This document shows, one piece after another, positions 1 through 6,904 of a stretch of DNA of 44,911 nucleotides (the stretch's first letter is position 1; the number at the start of each line of letters is the position of its first letter). The notes under the pieces were generated by a model. The model saw nothing but the letters and a program-made list of their open reading frames with translations, ran no database searches and was not told the origin of the DNA. The DNA comes from DAHUZL01 sp035533215 (GTDB lineage Bacteria; Chloroflexota; Dormibacteria; Aeolococcales; Bog-877). Location: assembly GCA_035533215.1 (NCBI GenBank), contig DATLUG010000009.1:1-44911 (forward strand), read 5' to 3'. The position numbers and the translations under genes are program-made.

Positions 1-2
1 TC

Positions 3-545
3 GGCCACGACCTCGCCCCGGCTGCCGAGCTGGGCGCGGCGTTCGACCGGGCCCACGCCGGCCTGCCGCGCGCCCTGCGGGCGGAGCGGCGCGCGGCGCT
101 CCTCGCCGGGGTCCGCGACCTGCGCCTGGGCGACCGCTACCGCGCCGGGATCGGGGAGGCCACGGTGGCGGTGGCGACCCAGGCCTGGTTCCTCCACCCC
201 CGCAACCGGGTCCTCCAGGAGAGCTGGCCCGGGCGCACGGTCCGGGCGGCCCCGCGGCCACCGGGGATCTCCACCGCCTCGAGGGGTGGCCTCGGGGCGG
301 CCGCGGTCACCTCTGCCACCGGCGCCGCCGGTCGCGGCCGGTCGCGGCCGGTCGCGGCCGTACAGCATGTCGCATACCCTACCCGTGCCGGCCGGGGGCT
401 TGGCCATCCCCCGCCGAGGCGGGGGAGGAGGCGGGGGCCGCCCGCCCCACCCGGCGCCACCCCAGCACCTGGTAGCGCTGCTCGAAGTCCCGCCGCGGCT
501 CGACCCGCACGGCGCCGGTCTCGCTGCAGGCGTGGACCACGGTGA
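3..545 (+). CDS. 3' end of an unidentified protein gene (5' truncated)
   Basis: An open frame runs from the left edge of the window to a TGA at 543-545. From the edge to about 290 the codons end almost only in G or C, and the peptide is alanine/arginine-rich and helical (for example AELGAAFDRAHAGLP), so this part looks coding. After about 290 it becomes low complexity and crosses a triple 10-bp repeat (331-360). It then runs 167 bases into the 3' end of the convergent NlpC/P60 gene, so the real end may be earlier or the repeat may have shifted the frame. I do not recognise the family. The start lies outside the window. Confidence 0.45.
   Translation, partial: GHDLAPAAELGAAFDRAHAGLPRALRAERRAALLAGVRDLRLGDRYRAGIGEATVAVATQAWFLHPRNRVLQESWPGRTVRAAPRPPGISTASRGGLGAAAVTSATGAAGRGRSRPVAAVQHVAYPTRAGRGLGHPPPRRGRRRGPPAPPGATPAPGSAARSPAAARPARRRSRCRRGPR
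331..360. repeat. Three tandem copies of a 10-bp unit
   Basis: The unit gtcgcggccg occurs three times without mismatch. Because 10 is not a multiple of 3, copy-number change would shift the frame of the + strand gene crossing it. It sits beside the convergent 3' ends of two genes. Confidence 0.85.
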
Positions 546-1293
546 CGGGGTCCAGCGCCAGGGCCACGTGGCTCACCCGCCGGCGGCGGGACACGGCCCC
601 GGCCAGGTCGCCGGCGCCGACGGCCGCGGCCGCGACCCGCTCGCCGCACCCGCGCTGGCCGCGGCTGTTGCGGGGCAGGCAGAGACCGACCCGGGCGAAG
701 GCACGCCAGGTGAGCCCGGAGCAGTCGAAGCCCGCGCCCCCGGTGCCCCCCCAGACATAGGGGCGGCCGACCTGGTCCAGCAGCCACAAGCGCACCTCGG
801 CAACGGACCACCGGGCCGGCAGCGGCCCCGGACCCACCGGCGCCAGTCCGCCGGCGGCGGGGTCGCGGCGGGGGCCCAGCTGGAACGGTCCGCCGCGGGC
901 GACCCAGCCCACCGCCCCTCCCGGCGCCCGCACCAGACAGGCGCCGCCGCGGACGGCGAGGAGGTCGGCGGGAGGGTCGTGGGGGAGCACCTCGGTCGTC
1001 AGCGAGCTCCCCCGGCCTCCGGGGGCGGGCCGGTCGCGCCACACCTCGAGCCACGGCGGGGTCGCCCAGAGCGCCCGGCGGGGCCGCCGCTCGGCGAGGA
1101 CCTGCAGGCGCACCGACAGCTCCGGCCACCGCGCCGCGAGCCGAGCCCTGGCCACCTCGGCCTGGGCGGCCACCCCGACCACCCCGCGGACCCCCTCGGC
1201 CCCCAGCCGGAGGTCGAACACCGGGTCCGGGTAGCGCGCTGCCATCGCCTGGCGCAGCTGGGCCAGCTCCGCGCGGACGGCGGCCGCGTCCAT
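379..1293 (-). CDS. NlpC/P60-family cell-wall hydrolase
   Basis: This is a predicted 304-aa cysteine peptidase. NlpC/P60 enzymes cut bonds in peptidoglycan stem peptides. The C-terminal half carries the family core: GRPYVWGG, then the nucleophile in FDCSGL, the catalytic histidine in VSHVALAL, and a third polar position in VVHACSE. The N-terminal 150 residues are a divergent extension that probably includes an SH3-like fold (LLAVRGGACLVRAPGGAVGWV). No signal peptide is obvious, so the export route is unclear. The ATG at 1291-1293 shares one base with the TGA of the upstream gene (TGATG), so translation is probably coupled. It is the last gene of the moxR-VWA operon. Family assignment is firm; substrate is unknown. 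Confidence 0.85.
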   Translation of the reverse strand: MDAAAVRAELAQLRQAMAARYPDPVFDLRLGAEGVRGVVGVAAQAEVARARLAARWPELSVRLQVLAERRPRRALWATPPWLEVWRDRPAPGGRGSSLTTEVLPHDPPADLLAVRGGACLVRAPGGAVGWVARGGPFQLGPRRDPAAGGLAPVGPGPLPARWSVAEVRLWLLDQVGRPYVWGGTGGAGFDCSGLTWRAFARVGLCLPRNSRGQRGCGERVAAAAVGAGDLAGAVSRRRRVSHVALALDPVTVVHACSETGAVRVEPRRDFEQRYQVLGWRRVGRAAPASSPASAGDGQAPGRHG

Positions 1294-2174
1294 CAGCCGC
1301 CGGGCCGCCACCACCGCCGGCGGCCCCCCACCTCGCCCAGCCGGGCTCGAGGTCCCTGGGCCAGCGGCGCCAGCCCGGACCCGTCGGTCACCAGGATCAC
1401 CGGCGAGAGCGGGTGCTGCGCCTCGCGGTGCGCCCGAGCCACCGCCCGCGTGAACCGATCGGGACCGCCGTCGTCGCCGAGCGCGACCAGGACCAGGCCG
1501 CGGTCGGGAGCCGCCAGCCGCGCCCGCCCGTCCCCGCGCCGGGCCAGGATGCGACGCAGCTGCGGCACCATCAGCAGGCTGGAGACGAAGAGGCGGTCGC
1601 CGCCGAACTGCCAGGGGCCGGCTCCCTCGGTCCGCTCCAGCGCCGCCAGCCAGCGCTCGAAGCGGGCGGCGGTGTTGTGGTCGGCGCGCGCCCGCAGCTC
1701 GGCCGGATCGAGACCGGCGGCACCGGCCTCGGCGACGGAGACGCCCCGCAGCGCCTCCTCGGGGAGGGCCTCGGCCACGAATGCGACGAGGGAGGGGGCG
1801 AGGGGGTGACGGCACAGCTCGTCGGCCCTTTGGTAGGCGTCGACGCCGGCCCGGCTCCGAACGCACCACAGCAGCGCGCCGGGATCGGGCCCGGGGGGGC
1901 GGCCCGGTACGGGTGCGGCCAGCAGTCGGGCCGCCGCCGAGCCCACGAAGCGGGCGATCGCCGCCGGCTCCGACGCGCCCGGCTGATGGGCGTCGACGAA
2001 CAGGGTGGTGAGCGCCAGCGACACCTCCGCCGCCGGCGGGGCCGGCCGCCGCGCCCGCACCGCGAAGGCGTCGGCGTCGGGGTGGAAGTCCCAGTCGGGG
2101 TAGCGGGCGCGCAGCTGGGTGGCGAGGCGCGCCGCGAAGGCCTGGCGGTCGGCGAAGGCAATCCCGGAGGCCAC
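1293..2174 (-). CDS. Hypothetical protein, possibly DUF1444-like
   Basis: This 293-aa soluble protein has no signal peptide or membrane segment. The first 100 residues (AARLATQLRARYPDWDF, then a beta-rich stretch ending TTLFVDAHQPG) and a middle region (LCRHPLAPSLVAFVAEALPEE) faintly recall DUF1444/YtpQ-type proteins, but I cannot confirm that. The GTG start at 2172-2174 lies 26 bases after the VWA gene stop, and its own stop overlaps the NlpC/P60 start by one base. Sitting between a MoxR/VWA pair and a cell-wall hydrolase, it may be a client or partner of that machinery. This is inference only. Confidence 0.75.
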   Translation of the reverse strand: MASGIAFADRQAFAARLATQLRARYPDWDFHPDADAFAVRARRPAPPAAEVSLALTTLFVDAHQPGASEPAAIARFVGSAAARLLAAPVPGRPPGPDPGALLWCVRSRAGVDAYQRADELCRHPLAPSLVAFVAEALPEEALRGVSVAEAGAAGLDPAELRARADHNTAARFERWLAALERTEGAGPWQFGGDRLFVSSLLMVPQLRRILARRGDGRARLAAPDRGLVLVALGDDGGPDRFTRAVARAHREAQHPLSPVILVTDGSGLAPLAQGPRARLGEVGGRRRWWRPGG

Positions 2175-2200
2175 GCCTGGGGCGCCGGCGCGGCCGCGGC

Positions 2201-4195
2201 TCAGGCCGCCCGGCCGTGTCCGGCGACGTAGTCGAGCAGGACGTAGTCGCCGAGCCGGTCGGGGCTGATGAAGAAGGCGCGCCCCCGGTTCTGCCGCGTC
2301 ATCCGGCGGACGAACTGGACCAGGTGCTGGTTGGTCTCCAGCATGAAGGTGTTGATGACGATGCCGTCGCGGGTGCAGGCGCGCACCGCCTCCAGGGTGC
2401 GCTTGAAGGTCTCCGGCAAGGGCGGGTAGTAGAAGACCGCCCGGCTCCCCTCCATGTGGGCGGTCGGCTCCCCGTCGCTGACGATGATGACCTGCCGGTT
2501 GCTGCCGGGGTGGCGGCCGAGCAGGCGCCGGGCCAGCAGCAGACCGTGCTGCAGATTGGTGCCGTACACGTACTCGTTGTAGGAGAGCTGGGCCAGCATC
2601 CCGGCGGGGATCTGGCGGGCGTAGTCGGAGAATCCCACCACGTAGAGGTGGTCGCGGGGGTACTGGGTCCGGATCAGGGCGTCGAGGGCCATGGCCACCT
2701 TCTTGGCGGCGTAGAAGTAGCCGCGCAGCGGCATGCTCCGGCTCATGTCCAGCATCAGCACGGTGCTGGAGCGGGTGGTGCGCTCGCTGGCGTGGACGAC
2801 GAAGTCCTCCGGGTCCAGCCGCACCGGCACCCCGCCCCCGCCGCGGCGCACCGCCGACAGGATGGTCTCACCGAGGTGGACGTCGAAGGGGTCGCCGAAG
2901 CGGTACGGGTGGGTGTCGCCGATCCGGTCGCCACCGGCGCCGCGGGCGGCGGTGGGGTGCTGGCCGAAGCGGTCGGCGGCGAGTCGGCGGAAGATGTCCT
3001 GGAGCGCCTTCTGGCCGATCCGGCGGATCCCCCTCGGGGTGAGCTCGAGGCCACCTGCGCCGCGGCGCAGGTGGCCGGCCCGCTCCAGGTCCCGGGTGAG
3101 CGCCTGGACCCGGTCGAGGGTGCGGGTGGCGTCGGCGCCGAGGGTGGCGCGGAGGCGCTCGCGCATCGCCTCGGGGACGGGCTCGCCCTGGTAGGCCTGA
3201 CGCAGGGCGCGCTCCAGCTCCTCCATCGCCTGCAGCTCCGAGAGCAGCCCCAACGCGTCCCCGAAGGGGAGGGGCTCGTCGCCGAAGAAGCGGTAGCGCG
3301 GCGGCGCGTCACCGCCCCCGCCGAGCTGACGGAGCAGCCGCCCCAGCTCCCCCAGCGCGGCCTCCAGACCGGGGTCGGCGAGGGATGCCTCGAGCAGCGC
3401 CTCCACCTCCCGGCGCGCCGTGGCCGGCAGGGAGCGCAGCAGGGACTGCATGGCGGCGATCCGCGCCTGCAGCCGGGCCCAGAACTCCTCGATGGTGGCG
3501 GGGTGGTCGGGGAAGAAGCGACCCCACCGCGCCATGAACTCCTGGTAGTGGGGGTCGCGGCCGGCGGCGTGCTCGCGCAGCATCTGGGTGAGCGCCTGCA
3601 CCATCTCCCCAAGGTGGCGGCGCTCGTCGGGGGCCATCGACCGCATCGCTGCGCCCACCTCGCGGAGGTGGGCGCCGACCATCTGGTCGCGCAGCTCGGC
3701 GACCAGCTGCTGGAACGCCTGGGCGGCCCCCTGGTCGAGGAACTCGTAGGCCTGCAGCGCTCGGATCGCCGACCCCGGCTCGGGCGGGAGGGCGTCGAGC
3801 TGTCGCTCGCGGGCGGTCGCCATCCGCTGTCGGATGCGCGAGGCGGCGGCGTCGCCGCGGTCATCGGTGCCCCGGGAGCGCTCCCCGACCGCGCGTCGCT
3901 CCTGCTCGACGATGCGGTCGAGTCGCTCCTTGATGTCGCGGAACAGCCCCTCCAGATTGAAGTGCTCGAGCTCCCGCTGGCGGCGGCGGCGGAGCTGGTC
4001 GATGAGGCTCTCCAGGCCCGGCAGCCGCCGGCCCCGGCCGTCGCGCAGGCCCTGGCCCAGCAGCCGGCGCAGCGCCGATTCGAGGTCCCAACCGTGGAAG
4101 ACGTCCTCGGCCAGGCGTCCAAAGCTGTCATCGACGTCGATCCCCGGGTCGTCCTGGGTGCCGTCCCAGCTCGAGTAGCGGTGGCGCACCGCCAT
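2201..4195 (-). CDS. VWA-domain protein, partner of MoxR ATPase
   Basis: This is a 664-aa cytoplasmic protein. The first 400 residues are charged and helical, probably coiled coil (SLIDQLRRRRQRELEHF). The C-terminal 200 residues form a von Willebrand A domain with the MIDAS motif DMSRSM (Asp483), then YGTNLQHGLLLA and VIIVSDGEPTAH, which supply the other metal-binding positions. Proteins of this type act with MoxR AAA+ ATPases as chaperone-like or metal-insertion complexes, related in layout to the BchI/BchD pair. The ATG at 4193-4195 lies two bases after the moxR stop, so the two are co-translated. The client is unknown. Confidence 0.88.
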   Translation of the reverse strand: MAVRHRYSSWDGTQDDPGIDVDDSFGRLAEDVFHGWDLESALRRLLGQGLRDGRGRRLPGLESLIDQLRRRRQRELEHFNLEGLFRDIKERLDRIVEQERRAVGERSRGTDDRGDAAASRIRQRMATARERQLDALPPEPGSAIRALQAYEFLDQGAAQAFQQLVAELRDQMVGAHLREVGAAMRSMAPDERRHLGEMVQALTQMLREHAAGRDPHYQEFMARWGRFFPDHPATIEEFWARLQARIAAMQSLLRSLPATARREVEALLEASLADPGLEAALGELGRLLRQLGGGGDAPPRYRFFGDEPLPFGDALGLLSELQAMEELERALRQAYQGEPVPEAMRERLRATLGADATRTLDRVQALTRDLERAGHLRRGAGGLELTPRGIRRIGQKALQDIFRRLAADRFGQHPTAARGAGGDRIGDTHPYRFGDPFDVHLGETILSAVRRGGGGVPVRLDPEDFVVHASERTTRSSTVLMLDMSRSMPLRGYFYAAKKVAMALDALIRTQYPRDHLYVVGFSDYARQIPAGMLAQLSYNEYVYGTNLQHGLLLARRLLGRHPGSNRQVIIVSDGEPTAHMEGSRAVFYYPPLPETFKRTLEAVRACTRDGIVINTFMLETNQHLVQFVRRMTRQNRGRAFFISPDRLGDYVLLDYVAGHGRAA

Positions 4196-4197
4196 CG

Positions 4198-5592
4198 TCA
4201 GCTCCCGTAGACGGTGGTGCCGTCGACCTGAGTCTTGTTGAGCCGCTTGCTGACGTGCAGTCCCTCGAGGACGAACTCCAGGGCGGCGGCGGTGGTCCCC
4301 GGGCTGGCCGGTTCCTCCAGCAGCGCCAGCACCCGCTCCACCCCGCCCAGCTCGGCGGCGGCGGCGGCGTAGCGCTCGAGGGGCAGCGACTCGCCCACCT
4401 CGAGGTGGAGGCCCTGCTCGAAGCGCGCCACCCAGTCGCTGAACTCCTGCAGCGAGAAGTGGCGGCGGAAGACGTTGCCACAGGCGGTGCGGAGCAGCTT
4501 GGGCAGCAGGGTCTGGTCCTCACCCTCCTCGAACGTCTCCAGCTCCAGCTTGCCCCAGGTGGAGGCGGCGAGCGCGCCGAGGTCGGTCACCCGCGGGACC
4601 GCCTCCGCCTCCTGCAGCCGGATGGCGCGGCGGGCGGCGGAGGCGCACAGGCTCTCGTAGTTGGCGATGGAGAGCCGCACCGACACCCCCGAGCGCTGGT
4701 TCACCTGGGGGCTGCGTCGGGCCAGCTGGGTCACCTCGGCGACCGTCTCGCGCATGTACGCCGGCACGTGGAGGGGGACGGGCAGGTCGTCGAAGGCGGA
4801 CGCCTCCGCCGCCATGATCGCCACCTCCTCCTCCAGCTCCCTCGGGTAGTGGGTGCGGACCTGGGCGCCGAAGCGGTCCTTGAGCGGGGTGATGATCCGT
4901 CCCCGGTTGGTGTAGTCCTCCGGGTTGGCGGTGGCGATCACCACCACGTCGAGTGGGAGCCGGACCCGGAACCCGCGGATCTGGACGTCGCGCTCCTCCA
5001 TGCAGGTGAGCAGGCCCACCTGGATGCGCTCGGCGAGGTCGGGCAGCTCGTTGATGGCGAACAGGCCGCGGTTCACCCGGGGCAGCAGGCCGTAGTGGAT
5101 GGTGAGCTCGTCGGCGAGGTAGCGTCCCTCGGCGACGCGGATCGGGTCCACCTCACCGATCAGGTCGGCGATGGAGGTGTCGGGGGTCGCCAGCTTCTCC
5201 CCGAACCGCTGCTCGCGCTCGACCCAGGTGATCGCGGTGGCATCGCCGAGCTCGGCGACCCGGTCGCGGCCGTGGCGGCTGATCGGCGCGTAGGGGTGGT
5301 CGTTGACCTCGCTGCCGGCGATGATCGGGATCCGCTCGTCGAGCAGGCCCACCAGCAGACGGATGAGCCGGGATTTCGCCTGTCCCCGCTCACCGAGCAG
5401 GATCATGTCCTGTCCGGCCAGGATCGCGTTCTCGATCTGGGGGACGACGGTGTCGTCGTAGCCGACGATGCCCGGGAAGATGGACTCGCCCTGGCGGAGC
5501 ATGCGGACCAGGTTGTCACGCAGCTCGGCCCGGACGGAGCGTTGCCGGTACTCGCTGCCGCGAAGCTCGCCGATGGTGGTGGGGAGGGTCAT
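4198..5592 (-). CDS. MoxR-type AAA+ ATPase
   Basis: This is a 464-aa ATPase of the MoxR/magnesium-chelatase-I group. Walker A is GERGQAKS (residues 67-74). The Walker B region reads LFAINELPDL, with Asn where an acidic residue is common, and sensor 1 is VVIATANPEDY. With the VWA protein downstream it should form an ATP-driven remodelling complex. I place the start at ATG 5590-5592 because family homology begins there (MTLPTTIGELRGSEY); the open frame continues upstream to 5706 but in low-complexity sequence. No Shine-Dalgarno sequence is visible. Instead a -10 box (5632-5637) is followed by a ten-residue ORF whose stop overlaps this ATG. Confidence 0.9.
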   Translation of the reverse strand: MTLPTTIGELRGSEYRQRSVRAELRDNLVRMLRQGESIFPGIVGYDDTVVPQIENAILAGQDMILLGERGQAKSRLIRLLVGLLDERIPIIAGSEVNDHPYAPISRHGRDRVAELGDATAITWVEREQRFGEKLATPDTSIADLIGEVDPIRVAEGRYLADELTIHYGLLPRVNRGLFAINELPDLAERIQVGLLTCMEERDVQIRGFRVRLPLDVVVIATANPEDYTNRGRIITPLKDRFGAQVRTHYPRELEEEVAIMAAEASAFDDLPVPLHVPAYMRETVAEVTQLARRSPQVNQRSGVSVRLSIANYESLCASAARRAIRLQEAEAVPRVTDLGALAASTWGKLELETFEEGEDQTLLPKLLRTACGNVFRRHFSLQEFSDWVARFEQGLHLEVGESLPLERYAAAAAELGGVERVLALLEEPASPGTTAAALEFVLEGLHVSKRLNKTQVDGTTVYGS

Positions 5593-5621
5593 GGCGATGA
5601 GGGGGGCGACGCCCACGCCAC
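5589..5621 (-). CDS. Leader mini-ORF (10 aa) overlapping the moxR start
   Basis: GTG at 5619-5621 opens a 10-codon frame (VAWASPPSSP) ending in TGA 5589-5591, which overlaps the moxR ATG as ATGA. The GTG lies 10 bases after the TATAGT box, so the mRNA should begin at or just before it. I infer that ribosomes load on the 5' end and re-initiate at moxR. No product function is implied. Confidence 0.45.
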   Translation of the reverse strand: MAWASPPSSP

Positions 5622-5631
5622 CCCCTCGGCC

Positions 5632-5637
5632 ACTATA
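5632..5637 (-). promoter_or_regulatory. -10 box of the moxR operon
   Basis: TATAGT on the minus strand, 10 bases before the mini-ORF GTG. No clear -35 is visible. The expected transcription start is near 5625. Confidence 0.5.
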
Positions 5638-5646
5638 GCCTCCCCT

Positions 5647-5665
5647 CCGGCGGGGGACCCGCCGG
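5647..5665 (-). terminator. GC hairpin between moxR and the LLM pseudogene
   Basis: ccggcggg and cccgccgg form an 8-bp perfect stem with a 3-base loop. It lies upstream of the moxR promoter and downstream of the dienelactone hydrolase/LLM transcript. There is no T tract, so it could end that transcript or be an operator. Confidence 0.3.
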
Positions 5666-5756
5666 GTTCGAGCGTCCGGGCCGGGGCCCGCCGGGATGGG
5701 GACCACCGTCGGTCGGTGATCGGATCGGCGTCGGCCCCGGGCGCGCGCCCGTCCAT

Positions 5757-6097
5757 GACGTCGACCGCCCGGTCGCCCCGGGCACCGATCCCCAGCTCGG
5801 GTCGGGATGGGGAGGGGTGGTCGATGGTGACCGTCGTCTGACCAGCACCGCCGAATGGCGGCGGGTGCCCGCGACCATGGCGCCGACGCGGACCGGGCAG
5901 ATGGACCGGGCCATGGCGGTGAGCAGCGTCCACGGCGCGAGGACGTCCCCGCTGCTCGACCGGGCCGAGCGGGACGAGGTGGTCGGGTGCCCAGCGGCCA
6001 TCGGACCCGGCCCCGGCGACCAGCGCCACCTCGGGCGGCCGGTGCCGATCGTGGTGGGCCGGGAGGACGTGATCCCGATGCTGGGGCGGCCCTGCAT
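5757..6097 (-). pseudogene. Decayed luciferase-like monooxygenase (LLM) fragment
   Basis: No single frame encodes a protein here, but pieces in two alternating minus-strand frames line up in order with the N-terminal third of LLM-class flavin-dependent oxidoreductases. They are RPSIGITSSRPTTIG (near 6090-6045), then SDGRWAPDHLVPLGPVE (near 6010-5955), then DVLAPWTLLTAMA and VRVGAMVAGTRRHSAVLV (5946 to about 5840), then TVTIDHPSPSRPELGIGARGD (about 5833-5770). At least two or three frameshifts separate them, and the remaining two thirds of the usual 280-350-residue protein are missing. Some LLM enzymes use F420, whose precursor synthase is encoded at 14252-16267; whether this one did is unknown. 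It may once have formed an operon with the hydrolase upstream. Confidence 0.65.
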
Positions 6098-6124
6098 CCT
6101 CGCGGCGGCCGCCGCCGCGCCCCC

Positions 6125-6808
6125 CTACCCCAGCCGGTCGCGCAGGAACGTCAGGGTGCGCTCCCAGCTCTGCCTGGCGGCCCCCTCGTCGTAGACCTCC
6201 TCCCGGTCGTCGTTGAAGAACGCGTGCTGGGTGCCGGGGTAGGTGTGGAACTGGTGGACCACCCCGGCGGTGTCCAGCCGGCGGCCCAGGTCGGCGGCCG
6301 CAGCCGGGCTGGCGTGCTGGTCCTGCTCCGCGAAGTGGCCGAGCACATGGCCGCGGATGCGGGCGAGCTCGGCGTCGGCGCCGGGGATCCCGTAGTAGTC
6401 GACGCAGGCGGCGACCGCCTCCCGCAGCGTCGCCAGCTGCACCGCCAGGCCGCCGCCCATGCAGAAGCCGATCACGCCCACCAGGCCGCCCCGAGCCTCC
6501 TCGGACGAGACCAGGTGGTCCACCGCCCCACAGAGGTCGCGGGCCGCTCGGCCCATGTCCAGCGCCATCGCCGCCTTGCCGGCCTCGTCCGGCTCCCGGA
6601 GGCCGACCACCCGGCCGTGGTAGAGATCGGGGGCGAGCGCGGTGAACCCCGCCCCCGCGAGCCGGTCCGCGACCGACGTGATGTGGTCGACGAGACCCCA
6701 CCACTCCTGGATCACGACCACCCCGGGCCCGGGCCCGGCCGGGGGGACGCTGAGGTGGCCAGGGGCGCGGGAGCCGTTGCTGGGGAACTCGATCATCCGT
6801 GCGGGCAT
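6125..6808 (-). CDS. Dienelactone hydrolase family protein
   Basis: This is a 227-aa alpha/beta hydrolase. The triad is Cys116 in GFCMGG, Asp163 in AEQD and His195 in GTQHAFFN; Glu35 in QEWWGL is the residue that controls the nucleophile in this family. Carboxymethylenebutenolidases open the dienelactone ring in chlorocatechol breakdown, but many homologues act on other esters and lactones, so the substrate is open. I chose ATG 6806-6808 because GAGGAG (6814-6819) sits five bases upstream; the GTG six bases further up lies inside that ribosome-binding site. A TATCCT box at 6866-6871 gives a leader of about 50 bases. No export signal is seen. Confidence 0.9.
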   Translation of the reverse strand: MPARMIEFPSNGSRAPGHLSVPPAGPGPGVVVIQEWWGLVDHITSVADRLAGAGFTALAPDLYHGRVVGLREPDEAGKAAMALDMGRAARDLCGAVDHLVSSEEARGGLVGVIGFCMGGGLAVQLATLREAVAACVDYYGIPGADAELARIRGHVLGHFAEQDQHASPAAAADLGRRLDTAGVVHQFHTYPGTQHAFFNDDREEVYDEGAARQSWERTLTFLRDRLG

Positions 6809-6865
6809 GGCCACTCCTCATCGGTCCACCGCGGCGCGGGCGGGCGCGCCAGCCTGACCTGGTCG

Positions 6866-6871
6866 AGGATA
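6866..6871 (-). promoter_or_regulatory. -10 box of the dienelactone hydrolase gene
   Basis: TATCCT on the minus strand, followed by a roughly 50-base leader with a good Shine-Dalgarno sequence. This is the conventional arrangement, unlike the leaderless starts elsewhere in the window. Confidence 0.4.
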
Positions 6872-6904
6872 CAGAGGGCGCCGGCGCGCTCCGGCGCGCC
6901 GGCC

